A stretch of 64,000 nucleotides of DNA from Jeotgalibacillus soli (GTDB taxonomy: Bacteria > Bacillota > Bacilli > Bacillales > Jeotgalibacillaceae), in the NCBI RefSeq assembly GCF_000829435.1, contig NZ_JXRP01000009.1:801720-865719 (forward strand). The letters run 5' to 3'. The translations under genes and the position numbers were made by a program. The notes beneath the pieces are model-generated. The model was not told the DNA's origin, ran no database searches, and was given only the letters and a program-made list of their open reading frames with translations. Positions 1 through 9,049 of this stretch are shown here, piece after piece. Numbering within the stretch: the stretch's first letter is position 1; each line of letters starts with the position of its first letter.

Positions 1-148
1 TATCGCAACCGGAACTCCCGAGGAAATTATTCAAGTCAAGGAATCTTATACCGGACGCTATCTTAAGCCAGTGATTGAAAGAGATCGCGCGCGAATGGAA
101 AAGCAAATGGAAGAACGAACTGGTGAGCCGATTACTTCATCAACTTAA
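1..148 (+). CDS. uvrA: UvrA C-terminus (partial)
   Basis: This is the last 48 codons of excinuclease ABC subunit A, the damage-sensing ATPase of nucleotide excision repair. The frame is open from base 2 and ends with TAA at 146-148. The visible stretch begins ATGTPEEI and continues with the TGRYLKP motif found at the UvrA C-terminus of Bacillus, followed by a charged tail. The rest of the gene lies upstream of the window. uvrA followed by yvlB-type genes is the usual Bacillus order. Confidence 0.9.
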   Translation, partial: IATGTPEEIIQVKESYTGRYLKPVIERDRARMEKQMEERTGEPITSST

Positions 149-456
149 AACAATGCTCCATTATAGCTGGAAGTTAGATCGTTAAATATATATCCGCTGT
201 TACTCTTGAAGGACTGATAAGCAAAAGCTGGACGATTTTAAGTCATGGGCATTTGTTGATCAGTCCTTTTACCTTCACCCTGCCGCCTTATTAGAAATCA
301 GTCTCAGGCCTGAAGGTTTTACAGGCAATATTTGAGATTTTTAATAGACAACGCAGGTTAAAAAATGAAACTTTTCCAATGACGAAACGTATGAATAGTC
401 AGGACGATTTAGAATAAAAGGACTACAATTTCAACATAAGGAGTGTGTCGATCACA
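149..456. other. Intergenic region with one long-loop hairpin
   Basis: There is no gene in this 308-base gap. A 10-bp inverted repeat (AAGGACTGAT at 209-218 and ATCAGTCCTT at 259-268, followed by T residues) could end uvrA transcription, but the 40-base loop makes this weak. Nothing else was recognised. Confidence 0.35.
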
Positions 457-1740
457 ATGCAAAACGAACGTAAGCGAATTTTGAATCTGGTAGAAAAGGG
501 CACAATAACTGCTACAGAAGCGTTGATATTGCTTGAAGCCTTAGAGAAAGAACCTGCTCGTGCATCACAGCAAACCGACAGTACTTCAATTCATACGGAT
601 AAACAATCAACTAGTGCATCAACGAGCCATGGGGAGAGCACAACGAGCTATTCAAGCTCTTCTTCGTCATCAACAGAGAGCAGTAACACTAACCGTTCTA
701 AAAAGAAGGAATTCCCGTTTAATTTCGATGAATTTTTTCAGCAAGGGAAATCAACATCTGAAAAGCAAAACAAGCAAGGGACGAATCCGACAGATCGAAT
801 CATGGATTTCGTTCAAAATGCCTTTGAAAAGGTGAAGGGATTAGACTTGGAATTTAATATGGGACCTTCTCTTGAGTTCACTCATACCTTTGAAAGTCAT
901 GATAATGACATTCTTGATATTGAAATTAGCGTCGCCAATGGAAAAGTAGAAATTCGTCCATGGGATGAAAATTACGTAAAGGCGGATTGTGATGTGAAAG
1001 TTTATCGATCCGACAACCAGGAAAAAGCACTTGCTCAGCTTGTAGAGAATGTCATTTTCAATGTTCAAAATAAAAAGCTTCGTTATGTTTCGGACTTAAA
1101 AATGATGAAGATTGATACTGTTATTTATGTACCGAAATTAAGTTATAATCGTTGGGATATTCGATTATTTAACGGGAAATTCCACGGGGAATCTGCTAAT
1201 GTCAATAAAGTGAAAGTAAAGACGGCAAACGGAAAAATAGAATTGGCCAACATGCTGATTGAAAAAGGTGAGCTCGAGACTGCAAACGGGGGAATTGATG
1301 TCTCCAATACTCGGGCGGATTCAATTGAAGCAGAGTCCGTAAATGGAAAAGTGGCTGTGGAGGGTGCCATTGATGAAATGGAAGTGCAGTCTATAAATGG
1401 CAATGTTATATGTAAAACCTCAAGTACTTCAGCTCGTAAAATGGAAGCAAAAACGTTAGCCGGCTCAATCACGCTTTATGTTCCGGAAAGTATACCGCTT
1501 GATGGAGTATTAAAATCTAATTTTGGCCGCTTTGACATTAATCACCGGGAAATGGATCATATTGAAGAACGCGAAGAAATTATGCAACGCAAGCTTCGAT
1601 TTACACGTGAACGTCCTGAAGGCACTAAACTGTATCTGTTTGCAGACGCTAAAACGGGAGTAGTAAGTGTAAAACCGCAAGCTGCTGCCAAAGAGCAGTC
1701 TTCTCAAGAGAATGCTCAAAGCACCGATCCTGAGGAGTAA
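457..1740 (+). CDS. yvlB: DUF4097 family beta-strand-rich protein (YvlB-like)
   Basis: The protein has 427 residues. Its first 40 residues (KRILNLVEKG...EALILLEAL) match the short N-terminal helical domain of B. subtilis YvlB. A Ser/Thr-rich linker follows (about 45-85), then a repetitive beta-helix-like region with recurring ANGKIE, VNGKVA and INGNV motifs, as in DUF4097 putative adhesins. There is no signal peptide. The frame is open from a GTG at 445, but the AAGGAG at 438-443 is only one base from that GTG, so ATG 457 is chosen; this also matches the YvlB N-terminus. In Bacillus, yvlB sits near genes for membrane or envelope stress proteins. The biochemical role is unknown. The C-terminal tail is Gln/Ser-rich and probably disordered. 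Confidence 0.8.
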   Translation: MQNERKRILNLVEKGTITATEALILLEALEKEPARASQQTDSTSIHTDKQSTSASTSHGESTTSYSSSSSSSTESSNTNRSKKKEFPFNFDEFFQQGKSTSEKQNKQGTNPTDRIMDFVQNAFEKVKGLDLEFNMGPSLEFTHTFESHDNDILDIEISVANGKVEIRPWDENYVKADCDVKVYRSDNQEKALAQLVENVIFNVQNKKLRYVSDLKMMKIDTVIYVPKLSYNRWDIRLFNGKFHGESANVNKVKVKTANGKIELANMLIEKGELETANGGIDVSNTRADSIEAESVNGKVAVEGAIDEMEVQSINGNVICKTSSTSARKMEAKTLAGSITLYVPESIPLDGVLKSNFGRFDINHREMDHIEEREEIMQRKLRFTRERPEGTKLYLFADAKTGVVSVKPQAAAKEQSSQENAQSTDPEE

Positions 1741-1748
1741 TGTCGGGA

Positions 1749-1862
1749 GCTGGCCATTTAAAAATAAACTATGTTATAGTCCATTGTTCATTTTTGCACA
1801 GCGTTGATTACAGCGGAAGGCGAGCGCCTTTAGTGGAAATCAACAGACACGTTTAACTAAGC
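1749..1862. repeat. Internally deleted copy of a Bacillaceae intergenic repeat
   Basis: The core GTTGATT (1803-1809) ... AAATCAAC (1837-1844) encloses AGCGGAAGGCGAGCGCC, a hallmark of a repeat common between Bacillaceae genes. The left flank (about 1772-1803) resembles the reversed right arm of the full-length copy at 9896-10090 (shared CATTGTT, TTGATT and GCGGAAGGCG-type words). The long middle part is missing, so this is a deletion derivative. The outer limits are approximate. Confidence 0.6.
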
Positions 1863-2014
1863 CTAAAAATCAAACAGGACAGAAAAATTCGCTGTATTAC
1901 TGGCGGATCTTTCTGTCCATTTTTTATCTTCAATCATGTTTTTAACAATGGATTAAATGGTATAGTCATACATAAGACAAATCGAAATACAACAAACAAT
2001 ACGAGTGAAGGCAG

Positions 2015-2266
2015 GTGAATGATGTGGATGATTTAATTAAGCGCACAACCTGGTTTATTTTAGGAACAGCCGGAGCAGTATTTTTAGGCATAGGCATCCT
2101 GTTCTCATTGCTCGGAATGTATGTGCTGGGTGTGGATATGATCACTGTATTCAAGTGGGTATTAGTCATCTTTCTATTAGGTACAGGAATCATTGGATCG
2201 TTGATTTTTATTGGTGCTCTGGGATTTGGACTTAAGACCCGTTTTTCTTCAGGGAAAACAGCATAA
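2015..2266 (+). CDS. Small two-helix membrane protein
   Basis: This protein of 80-83 residues has two hydrophobic segments (about residues 10-38 and 43-70) and a short basic tail, so it is an integral membrane protein. I do not recognise a family. In B. subtilis the slot after yvlB is taken by yvlC and yvlD, also small membrane proteins, but no PspC signature is visible here. The start is uncertain. GTG 2015 follows a weak GAAGGCAG, while GTG 2024 has AGGTGA at 2013-2018 with five bases between and would shorten the protein by three residues. A strong terminator follows 11 bases after the stop, so this is probably transcribed alone. Confidence 0.65.
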   Translation: MNDVDDLIKRTTWFILGTAGAVFLGIGILFSLLGMYVLGVDMITVFKWVLVIFLLGTGIIGSLIFIGALGFGLKTRFSSGKTA

Positions 2267-2276
2267 TGTGTACGGC

Positions 2277-2306
2277 AAAAAAGTGACCATTAAAGGTCAC
2301 TTTTTT
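2277..2306. terminator. Bidirectional terminator
   Basis: The perfect stem AAAAAAGTGACC / GGTCACTTTTTT with a five-base loop lies between two convergent genes and can serve both strands. Confidence 0.9.
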
Positions 2307-2317
2307 CGTTGCAGCAC

Positions 2318-3007
2318 TTATTTCGAAGAGCTGACAAATGCATCAAATCCTGCTTTTTTCAATGCCTTAACGTGGGAATCTGCTCTTGCTCGATTCGTAA
2401 ATGCACCTGCCTGAACCCGGTACATTTCTGAAGCGGATTTTGAAGGTGGTAAGGCCATCTCAATTCCAAGCTGTTGAAGGACTCCTTGTGCGATTGCTTG
2501 ACCACAAAGCTTGCGGTATGATTCGGATGCAAGCAGCGCTTTATCGGAACGGTTGGTCATAAAACCGCATTCAACAAGAATGGCAGGCATTCTTGTTTCT
2601 CTTAGTACGTGAAAGTTAGCCGTTTTGATTCCTCTGTCCCTGCGTGCAGTTTCTGCTATCAGTCTTTTATGGACGGCGCTGGCAAGCTGTTTTGCATTTG
2701 GTGATGCATTCTGATGAACGTAGGTTTCGATTCCATGTATGTCATTCCAGCTTCCGTCACCAAATGCGTTTGCATGAATGGAAATGAAGTAGTCTGCTTG
2801 TGCTTGGTTTGCGATGGCTGTTCGTTGAGCAAGCGGGACGTCTCGTTTGTCATCATGTGTTTGAATGGTCGTGATGTTTGCCAGATGAAGCTGTTTCATG
2901 GTTTCTGTCGCAACAGCCCGGTTAAATGCATACTCAACCATCCCGTCTGGACTCCTCTTTCCTGGTGTATCATAGCCGTGGCCTGCATCAATAATAATTG
3001 TTGTCAA
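2318..3007 (-). CDS. N-acetylmuramoyl-L-alanine amidase with SPOR domain (CwlC-like)
   Basis: This Zn-dependent Amidase_3 enzyme would cleave the amide between MurNAc and the stem peptide. It has 229 residues. The catalytic domain (1-180) begins IIIDAGHGYDTPG, with metal ligands in GHG and SIHANA and the catalytic Glu in LVECGF. The C-terminal segment from about 194 (MYRVQAGAF...) is a SPOR peptidoglycan-binding domain. There is no signal peptide, as in mother-cell lysis amidases CwlC/CwlM and phage endolysins. The start is TTG at 3007-3005, eight bases after AGGAGG on the minus strand; the ATG in another frame between them leads nowhere. It is monocistronic and convergent with the upstream membrane protein gene. 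CwlC-type genes act late in sporulation; that role here is inferred from architecture. Confidence 0.85.
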   Translation of the reverse strand: MTTIIIDAGHGYDTPGKRSPDGMVEYAFNRAVATETMKQLHLANITTIQTHDDKRDVPLAQRTAIANQAQADYFISIHANAFGDGSWNDIHGIETYVHQNASPNAKQLASAVHKRLIAETARRDRGIKTANFHVLRETRMPAILVECGFMTNRSDKALLASESYRKLCGQAIAQGVLQQLGIEMALPPSKSASEMYRVQAGAFTNRARADSHVKALKKAGFDAFVSSSK

Positions 3008-3187
3008 TTTTCATTCCTCCTCTCGCTTTCCATATAGCATGCAGCACTAGATAACGACACCTATGCAGGAAGAAAAGAGTCGTCTGGTGTAGTGAATCAT
3101 TTTCCAAAGTGCTACAATAGAAAGTATGTGAAGTAAATGCAGGGTGCTCATTTGCAGCCACCATTACATAGTGTAGGGGGAACAGAT

Positions 3188-4123
3188 GTGGTTAAGGTAA
3201 CAACGAAGGATATCATAGAACAGTTTAAGCTTGAGCTAGTGAGCGGGGAGGAAGGGATTCACCGTCCAATTACAACGAGCGATATTTCTCGTCCTGGTTT
3301 AGAAATGGCTGGTTTTTTTAGTTACTATCCGGCAAAACGTATTCAGTTGCTTGGTCGTTCAGAGATGTCTTTTTTTGAGCTGCTTTCTGTTAAAGAGCGT
3401 ATGGATCGAATGACACAGCTCTGCACTGTTAATACACCGGGAATTATTTTATCGAGAGATATGGAAGTTCCGACAGAGCTGATTGAGGCATCTGAACGTC
3501 AGCAGGTACCGGTTATGAAAACACCGATTAAGACGACGCGTTTTTCAAGTAGATTGACAAATTATCTGGAGAGCAAGCTTGCTCCGACAACGGCGCTGCA
3601 CGGTGTACTTGTAGACATCTATGGTGTTGGTGTTCTGATTACTGGTAAAAGCGGTGTTGGGAAGAGTGAAACAGCGCTTGAGCTTGTAAAAAGAGGGCAT
3701 CGGCTTATTGCGGATGATAGTGTAGAGATTCGTCAAGAAGATAAGGATACACTGATTGGCAGCTCACCGGAATTAATCGAGCATTTACTCGAGATTCGCG
3801 GTCTGGGCATTATCAATGTAATGACTTTGTTTGGAGCAGGGGCAGTAAGAAGCCATAAACGAGTAACCCTTGTCATTGACTTGGAGCTGTGGGATAAAAA
3901 CAAGCATTATGACCGTCTTGGTTTAGATGAAGAAAAGATGAAGATTATTGATTCTGAGATTACAAAAATCACGCTGCCTGTTCGACCAGGCCGAAATTTA
4001 GCCGTTATTATTGAAGTGGCTGCGATGAATTTTAGACTTAAACGTATGGGTGTTAATGCCGCTGAACAGTTCACAAACCGCTTAGCTGATGTCATTGTAG
4101 ATGGTGAGCATGACGATATTTAA
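3188..4123 (+). CDS. hprK: HPr kinase/phosphorylase
   Basis: This is the bifunctional enzyme that phosphorylates Ser46 of HPr and Crh, or removes the phosphate, in response to fructose-1,6-bisphosphate and phosphate levels. It is the sensor for CcpA-mediated catabolite repression. It has 311 residues (B. subtilis 310). An N-terminal regulatory domain (about 1-130) is followed by the kinase domain with Walker A GKSGVGKS near residue 153 and the family signature [10 protein letters not shown] plus GAGAV. The frame is open further upstream, but GTG 3188 has AGGGGGAA seven bases before it and gives the normal length. It is first in the hprK-lgt-yvoD-ppaX-yvoF operon; lgt starts 26 bases after the stop. 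Its partner Crh is encoded at 23418. Confidence 0.96.
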   Translation: MVKVTTKDIIEQFKLELVSGEEGIHRPITTSDISRPGLEMAGFFSYYPAKRIQLLGRSEMSFFELLSVKERMDRMTQLCTVNTPGIILSRDMEVPTELIEASERQQVPVMKTPIKTTRFSSRLTNYLESKLAPTTALHGVLVDIYGVGVLITGKSGVGKSETALELVKRGHRLIADDSVEIRQEDKDTLIGSSPELIEHLLEIRGLGIINVMTLFGAGAVRSHKRVTLVIDLELWDKNKHYDRLGLDEEKMKIIDSEITKITLPVRPGRNLAVIIEVAAMNFRLKRMGVNAAEQFTNRLADVIVDGEHDDI

Positions 4124-4149
4124 CTTGTGCATGTGAAGGGAGAATGATT

Positions 4150-4983
4150 ATGTTAGCAGCAATACAGCCGCTTGATCCGATTGCTGTAAGCCTTGGTCCA
4201 ATCAATGTTGCGTGGTATGGGCTTATCATTGGCACGGGGATTATACTTGGCTACTTTTTAGCGAATTCAGAAGCGGATCGAATTGGTCTTCCTAAGGATA
4301 CCTTTGCTGATTTATTAATTTGGGCAGTGCCAATTGCGATTATTTCTGCTCGGATTTATTATGTTATTTTTCAATGGGAGTTTTATGCAAACAACCCGGG
4401 TGCCATTATTCAGATATGGAATGGTGGAATCGCGATTCATGGAGCATTAATTGGATCGGTTGTAACAGCCATTGTTTTTGCTAAAAGAAGAGGAATTTCA
4501 GTTTGGAAGATCGTGGACATCGCAGCTCCGAGCATTATTTTAGGACAAATGCTTGGAAGATGGGGCAACTTTATGAACCAGGAAGCACACGGTGGTGAAG
4601 TGACACGAGCATTTTTAGAGGGTCTGTATTTACCGGACTGGATCATTAACCAGATGTACATAGAAGTGAATGGATCATACGCTTATTACCATCCGACCTT
4701 CTTATATGAATCTTTGTGGAGCTTGGCTGGTCTTATATTGCTTTTAGTGATGAGACGGTTTAATCCAGGACGAGGCGAAATTTTCCTGACATATGTGATT
4801 TGGTATTCGATCGGAAGAGCCTTTATCGAAGGCTTGAGAACGGACAGCCTTATGCTTACGGAATCCATTCGTGTAGCACAATTTATTTCGATTGTACTCA
4901 TTATAGGCGCCATTGCCATTATGCTGTATCGCCGTAAAACAGGTCAGTCAAATGTGAGGTATGCTGATAAGAAAAATGCATAG
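4150..4983 (+). CDS. lgt: Prolipoprotein diacylglyceryl transferase
   Basis: Lgt transfers diacylglycerol from phosphatidylglycerol to the lipobox cysteine of prolipoproteins at the outer face of the membrane. This copy has 277 residues and about seven hydrophobic segments. The Lgt signature [14 protein letters not shown] is present, as is the conserved [12 protein letters not shown] 4150 is preferred over ATG 4144 because the AAGGGA at 4136-4141 is eight bases from it. Several substrates lie in this window (lipoproteins at 9148, 39996 and 41573). It is second in the hprK operon. Confidence 0.96.
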   Translation: MLAAIQPLDPIAVSLGPINVAWYGLIIGTGIILGYFLANSEADRIGLPKDTFADLLIWAVPIAIISARIYYVIFQWEFYANNPGAIIQIWNGGIAIHGALIGSVVTAIVFAKRRGISVWKIVDIAAPSIILGQMLGRWGNFMNQEAHGGEVTRAFLEGLYLPDWIINQMYIEVNGSYAYYHPTFLYESLWSLAGLILLLVMRRFNPGRGEIFLTYVIWYSIGRAFIEGLRTDSLMLTESIRVAQFISIVLIIGAIAIMLYRRKTGQSNVRYADKKNA

Positions 4984-5006
4984 GTTGAAGACAGGGGGAG
5001 ATTCTA

Positions 5007-5960
5007 TTGACTAGCTCGACGTTGAAAGAGGGACTGAAATCAGGCCTCCAAACAACGTGGACGTTGGGGAAAATTATTTTTCCGGTAACGTTTATTGTTG
5101 TACTTTTGCAGTATACACCCGTTTTACCTTGGGTGACGGAGCTAATTGCACCGTTCATGGGTATATTCGGTTTAAGTGGAGAAGCAGCGATTCCCCTTGT
5201 TTTAGGTAACTTTTTAAATTTGTACGCGGGTATTGCAGGGATCCTATCTCTTGAGATGACAGTAAAGGAAGTATTTATTATTGCTGTCATGCTGTCATTT
5301 TCCCATAATCTATTAATTGAAACAGGGGTTGCGCTGAAAGTAGGCGTAAAGCTCTGGGTCGTTTTGGTCGTCAGATTGGGTCTTGCCTTTATATCAGCTA
5401 TTGTCATTAATCTTGTTTGGAGCGGCGGTCAGGAAATCGCGCAATATGGTTTGGTCCCTCCACAGCAGGAAGAGCCTTCGGGCTGGGCAGCCATCACGTT
5501 AATGGCACTTGAAAAGGCAGGGTTTGGTGTGCTTCAGCTTGCGATTATTGTCGTCCCTTTAATGATCATTATCCAAGTGATGAAGGATTTGAAATGGCTT
5601 GACGTTTTTTCTCGCTGGATGGCACCTGTGACACGAGGCCTTGGTATGAAAGAAAATACGTCTATGACACTCGTGGCTGGTTTGACAATTGGTCTTGCTT
5701 ATGGAGCGGGAGTCATGATTAAAGCAGTAAAAGAAGACGGCGTTAGCAGAAAGGATGCCACGCTTGCTTTTATTTTTCTTGTCTCGTGTCATGCCGTTGT
5801 TGAGGATACACTAATATTTATTCCGTTGGGTATACCGATTCTGCCGTTATTTTTAATTCGAATTACAACGGCCATTATATTAACGATGATCGTTGCTTAT
5901 ATTTGGAAACGAAGTGATGCGGCAAAAGAAAGGAAGCTAGAATATGAACAAGCCAATTGA
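5007..5960 (+). CDS. yvoD: YvoD-like membrane protein (nucleoside recognition/Gate domain)
   Basis: This polytopic membrane protein of 317 residues has about eight hydrophobic segments arranged as two related halves, including FSHNLLIETG and SCHAVVEDT. That pair of repeated His-containing motifs is typical of Gate/nucleoside-recognition proteins of the YvoD/SpmA type. The substrate is not known. The start is TTG 5007, seven bases after AGGGGGA. The 3' end overlaps ppaX by 17 bases, indicating translational coupling. Position between lgt and ppaX matches B. subtilis. Confidence 0.85.
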   Translation: MTSSTLKEGLKSGLQTTWTLGKIIFPVTFIVVLLQYTPVLPWVTELIAPFMGIFGLSGEAAIPLVLGNFLNLYAGIAGILSLEMTVKEVFIIAVMLSFSHNLLIETGVALKVGVKLWVVLVVRLGLAFISAIVINLVWSGGQEIAQYGLVPPQQEEPSGWAAITLMALEKAGFGVLQLAIIVVPLMIIIQVMKDLKWLDVFSRWMAPVTRGLGMKENTSMTLVAGLTIGLAYGAGVMIKAVKEDGVSRKDATLAFIFLVSCHAVVEDTLIFIPLGIPILPLFLIRITTAIILTMIVAYIWKRSDAAKERKLEYEQAN

Positions 5961-6597
5961 TACCATATTATTTGATTTGGATGGTACGTTAATCAATACA
6001 AATGAACTCATTATTGCATCATTTTTACACGTGATGGATCGTTATTTTCCTGGGGAATACGGACGTGACGACGTTCTTCAGTTTATGGGACCTCCTCTTG
6101 TGGAATCCTTTGAACGAATTAACCCCGCGAAGGTTGATGAAATGGTTGCTTATTATCGTGCGTTTAACTTAGCACAGCACGATTTACTGGTAACAGGCTT
6201 TGAAGGGGTGGGAGAGACCTTGCAAGCGCTTCATGATAGAGGGGTCAAAATGGCCATCGTATCCACAAAGCGAAACGATGTGGTCATGATGGGATTAAAG
6301 CTTATGAAGCTTAATCACTATTTTGATGTCGTAATTGGTCTTGATGATGTAATCAATGCAAAACCCGATCCAGAGCCGTTGAATAAAGCATTGATCGCTT
6401 TAGGCTCTTCCCCTGACACAAGTCTTATGGTGGGAGATAATCACCATGATATCCTTGGAGGAAAAAATGCAGGGACGAGAACAGCGGGTGTTGCTTGGAC
6501 ATCAAAAGGAAGAGAATATTTAGCCGGATATGAGCCTGACTACATGCTTGAAACGATGCAGGATTTGCTAAAGCTTTTTCCGGAGCAGCATCGATGA
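5944..6597 (+). CDS. ppaX: Pyrophosphatase PpaX
   Basis: This HAD-superfamily enzyme hydrolyses the pyrophosphate formed when HprK/P dephosphorylates P-Ser-HPr. It has 217 residues. Motif I is FDLDGTLINT (from about residue 9), motif II lies around AIVSTKR and motif IV is MVGDNHHD. The cap domain spans about 20-85. It sits in the hprK operon between yvoD (17-base overlap) and yvoF (ATGA overlap), which fits a role in clearing PPi made by HprK. Length and order match B. subtilis PpaX. Confidence 0.94.
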   Translation: MNKPIDTILFDLDGTLINTNELIIASFLHVMDRYFPGEYGRDDVLQFMGPPLVESFERINPAKVDEMVAYYRAFNLAQHDLLVTGFEGVGETLQALHDRGVKMAIVSTKRNDVVMMGLKLMKLNHYFDVVIGLDDVINAKPDPEPLNKALIALGSSPDTSLMVGDNHHDILGGKNAGTRTAGVAWTSKGREYLAGYEPDYMLETMQDLLKLFPEQHR

Positions 6598-7106
6598 GAA
6601 GAACTGAACGCCATAAGGTAGAAGGATCAAACTCCTTATGGCATGTGTATAAAACGGTGCCGTTTTGGAAAGTGATGCGCAACTTTATTGTCATTCAAGC
6701 AGCCCGCTACACTCCTTTTCTTGGAATGAAGAATTGGCTATATCGTACTTTTCTGGGTGTGAAGATTGGTGAACAGACCTCCTTTGCATTAATGGTCATG
6801 CTTGACGTCATGTTCCCGGAGAAAATATCAGTAGGGAAAAATAGTATCATTGGGTATAATACCACCATTTTAGCGCATGAATATTTGATTCATGAGTATC
6901 GGCTGGGATCGGTTGAAATTGGGGATGAAGTACTAATTGGAGCGAATACCACCATCCTTCCTGGTGTGAAAATTGGAGACGGCGCGATTGTCTCTGCAAG
7001 CACCCTTGTACATAAGGACGTGCCGCCGGGCTCATTTGTAGGCGGCAATCCAATGCAGATCCTTCGGCTAAAAGAGGATTCAGAGAAGACGAATGATTCC
7101 TTATAA
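6594..7106 (+). CDS. yvoF: Hexapeptide-repeat acyltransferase (YvoF-like)
   Basis: This is a left-handed beta-helix O-acetyltransferase-like protein of 170 residues. Imperfect hexapeptide repeats run from about 70 to 150 (ISVGKN, IGYNTT, VEIGDE, VLIGAN, TTILPG, VKIGDG), ending with the usual VGGNP. A hydrophobic N-terminal stretch (VIQAARYTPFLG) may associate with membrane. The start ATG overlaps the ppaX stop as ATGA. The acceptor is unknown. It is the last gene of the hprK operon; a terminator follows nine bases after the stop. Confidence 0.86.
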   Translation: MRRTERHKVEGSNSLWHVYKTVPFWKVMRNFIVIQAARYTPFLGMKNWLYRTFLGVKIGEQTSFALMVMLDVMFPEKISVGKNSIIGYNTTILAHEYLIHEYRLGSVEIGDEVLIGANTTILPGVKIGDGAIVSASTLVHKDVPPGSFVGGNPMQILRLKEDSEKTNDSL

Positions 7107-7115
7107 TACGAGTAG

Positions 7116-7154
7116 AGCTGTTCCGATAAGTCACTGACTGGGAGCAGCTTTTTT
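7116..7154 (+). terminator. Terminator of the hprK-yvoF operon
   Basis: A nine-base stem AGCTGTTCC / GGAGCAGCT (one G-T pair) is followed by six T residues. Confidence 0.85.
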
Positions 7155-7217
7155 ACTGGTCAGCATGGTCAATCGTCAATACAGCCATATTTGAAGACCG
7201 TTTCACTGTTTGAATAC

Positions 7218-7255
7218 AAAAAAAGTCACCGAGAACACACTCGTTCCTCGGTGGC
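7218..7255 (-). terminator. Terminator of bioY-bioB
   Basis: On the minus strand the stem GCCACCGAG / CTCGGTGAC is followed by a run of seven T residues, 22 bases beyond the bioB stop. Confidence 0.88.
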
Positions 7256-7276
7256 TTGCTGTTTTTCCTCTATCAA

Positions 7277-8281
7277 TCACGCATGAAAATGCTCGGCACT
7301 TCGGTTAAATGCATTTTCTTCGACCTTAAAACCCATATCTTGAATCATAGCGATGTCTTTTTCGGCTTCCTGACCAGATGTTGTAAGGTAGTCTCCAAGG
7401 AAAATAGAATTGGCAGCAAAAAGAGCTAGTGGCTGAGCTGAACGCAGATTTACTTCTCTTCCTCCTGCAATTCGAATTTCCTTTGATGGAAGCATAAAAC
7501 GGGCAAACGCAATAATGCGCAGGCACCACATTGGATTTAACGAGTCTTTCTCTTCGAATAGTGTTCCTTTAATTGAATGCAGAAAATTGATCGGAACGGA
7601 GTCAGCATCAAGTGATTGCAGGGATCTGAACATGCTGATAATGTCTTCTAGGCTTTCTCCCATTCCGATAATGACGCCTGAGCAGGGGGAAATGCCAGCG
7701 GATTTCACTTTTTCCACTGTATCAACCCGATCGTTGAAGCTATGTGTGGTCACAATGTCTTCATGAAAATCCTTGGACGTATTAAGGTTGTGATTATAAC
7801 GGTCAACACCAGCCTCCTTTAATGATTCAGCCTGTTCATCTGCCAAAAGACCGAGACAAGCACAAAGCTTTAACGGAAGCGTTTCTTTTATTTCCTTCAC
7901 GGCTTCTTTTACGGTGTCAAGCTCGTGACGGCTAGGTCCTCTGCCGCTAGCGACAATACAATAGGTTCCTGCACCAAGAGAAGCTGCTTTTTTTGCTCCT
8001 TCTACAATTTCTTCTTTTGACATCATTTTATATTTTGTAATTGGCGCTTTGGATTCTGAAGATTGCGAACAATAGCGGCAGTTTTCAGGGCATAGCCCCG
8101 ACTTCGTATTGATCAGCATATTAAGCTTCACGTCATTTTCATAATAATGATGACGGATTTTGTATGCAGCATCGAGCTGGCTCATTGTTTCGGTTGTTGA
8201 TGCTGTTAAAAAGGCATATGCTTCTTGATCTGTTAAGGTGTGGCCATTGAGTGCGTCTTCTGCAAGCGTTAGCCAGTTCAT
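7277..8281 (-). CDS. bioB: Biotin synthase
   Basis: This radical-SAM enzyme inserts sulfur into dethiobiotin in the last step of biotin synthesis. It has 334 residues. The radical-SAM cysteines are Cys64, Cys68 and Cys71 in the stretch SGLCPENCRYCSQSS; the family also needs a 2Fe-2S cluster. The start ATG overlaps the bioY stop as ATGA, with GAGGTGA four bases upstream. No other bio genes are present here, so the cell must obtain dethiobiotin or biotin from elsewhere (other loci or uptake). It is expressed from the BirA-type promoter in front of bioY. Confidence 0.96.
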   Translation of the reverse strand: MNWLTLAEDALNGHTLTDQEAYAFLTASTTETMSQLDAAYKIRHHYYENDVKLNMLINTKSGLCPENCRYCSQSSESKAPITKYKMMSKEEIVEGAKKAASLGAGTYCIVASGRGPSRHELDTVKEAVKEIKETLPLKLCACLGLLADEQAESLKEAGVDRYNHNLNTSKDFHEDIVTTHSFNDRVDTVEKVKSAGISPCSGVIIGMGESLEDIISMFRSLQSLDADSVPINFLHSIKGTLFEEKDSLNPMWCLRIIAFARFMLPSKEIRIAGGREVNLRSAQPLALFAANSIFLGDYLTTSGQEAEKDIAMIQDMGFKVEENAFNRSAEHFHA

Positions 8282-8880
8282 CCCGTCACCTCATTTTTTA
8301 ATGTTGGATTCTTACGGCGAGTCTCTGGAAAAACTTGAAGTACCTTGTAGGATACGGATGCGGCAACGACTGCCAAGACTATATCCTTCGGAAGAGGGGC
8401 AAGCATCCACATCCAGGCCATTCCGTATGTAAATCCTTCTGGCGCTGAAAACCAGAGCTTGTAAGCCATGTACATCCAATTTGTCCCGACTCCATAATTA
8501 ATGGCAGTGCCGATGAACGAGGCAGCCAATAACATCGCAAAGGAATTATTTTTCTCTGTTACAATTCCGACAACCCATGCAACTAAAATATAAGATAGTA
8601 AAAAGCCAAAAGTGGGACGTATAATAATCCCAATGCCGCCAAACCATTGCGCGAATACCGGCATACCGGCAATTCCAATCATCAGATAGATAACCATTGC
8701 AATTGGACCCCATTTTTTTCCTAATAAAAGCCCGGCAAGGATGCAGACAATTGTTTGAAGGGTAATCGGCACACCGCCAATTACGAAAAATGGAATGATC
8801 GATATAATGTTTGCACCAATTGCCATTAGTGCTGCGAACATGGATGCCAAAACCATTCCGTGGATAGGTGATTTAACCAT
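8278..8880 (-). CDS. bioY: Biotin transporter S component BioY
   Basis: This is the substrate-binding membrane subunit of an ECF-type biotin transporter. It has 200 residues and six hydrophobic segments. The family motifs GGVPITLQT (after helix 2) and GKKWGP are present, and RPTFGFLLSY lies mid-protein. It needs the shared EcfAA'T energising module, encoded elsewhere. It is the first gene of the bioY-bioB operon. Confidence 0.93.
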   Translation of the reverse strand: MVKSPIHGMVLASMFAALMAIGANIISIIPFFVIGGVPITLQTIVCILAGLLLGKKWGPIAMVIYLMIGIAGMPVFAQWFGGIGIIIRPTFGFLLSYILVAWVVGIVTEKNNSFAMLLAASFIGTAINYGVGTNWMYMAYKLWFSAPEGFTYGMAWMWMLAPLPKDIVLAVVAASVSYKVLQVFPETRRKNPTLKNEVTG

Positions 8881-8912
8881 TTTTTCATTCTCCTTTACGA
8901 TATACTGTTTAG

Positions 8913-8968
8913 AGTATACGAATAAAATTAATTTTTAGTCAACTATTTTTTAAAAACGGTTTACTTAA
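8913..8968 (-). promoter_or_regulatory. bioY promoter with BirA-type operator
   Basis: On the minus strand TTGACT (8937-8942) and TATACT (8913-8918) are separated by 18 bases, giving a good sigma-A promoter. The -35 lies inside a dyad: TTAGTCAAC at 8935-8943, 15 bases, then GGTTTACTTAA at 8958-8968, close to the Gram-positive BirA dyad of TTAGT(A)AAC-type halves. Binding of biotinoyl-AMP-loaded BirA would block the promoter. The assignment rests on motif and gene content. Confidence 0.65.
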
Positions 8969-9020
8969 TTATTTTACTTCAATGTTTTTTAAGATTCATT
9001 GCTTTATTCGATCTTTTTTC

Positions 9021-9049
9021 ATGTCATCAAGATGTCATTTTCATGACAT
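9021..9049. promoter_or_regulatory. Unassigned operator-like palindrome
   Basis: ATGTCAT occurs at 9021-9027 and again at 9032-9038, where it forms a perfect 8-4-8 palindrome (GATGTCAT TTTC ATGACATC, 9031-9050) about 100 bases upstream of the lipoprotein gene. It looks like a regulator site; the regulator is unknown. Confidence 0.4.

Noticed and set aside
841..1719. Minus-strand open frames inside the DUF4097 gene
   Set aside because: They are shadows of a well-supported plus-strand gene with an RBS and family match.
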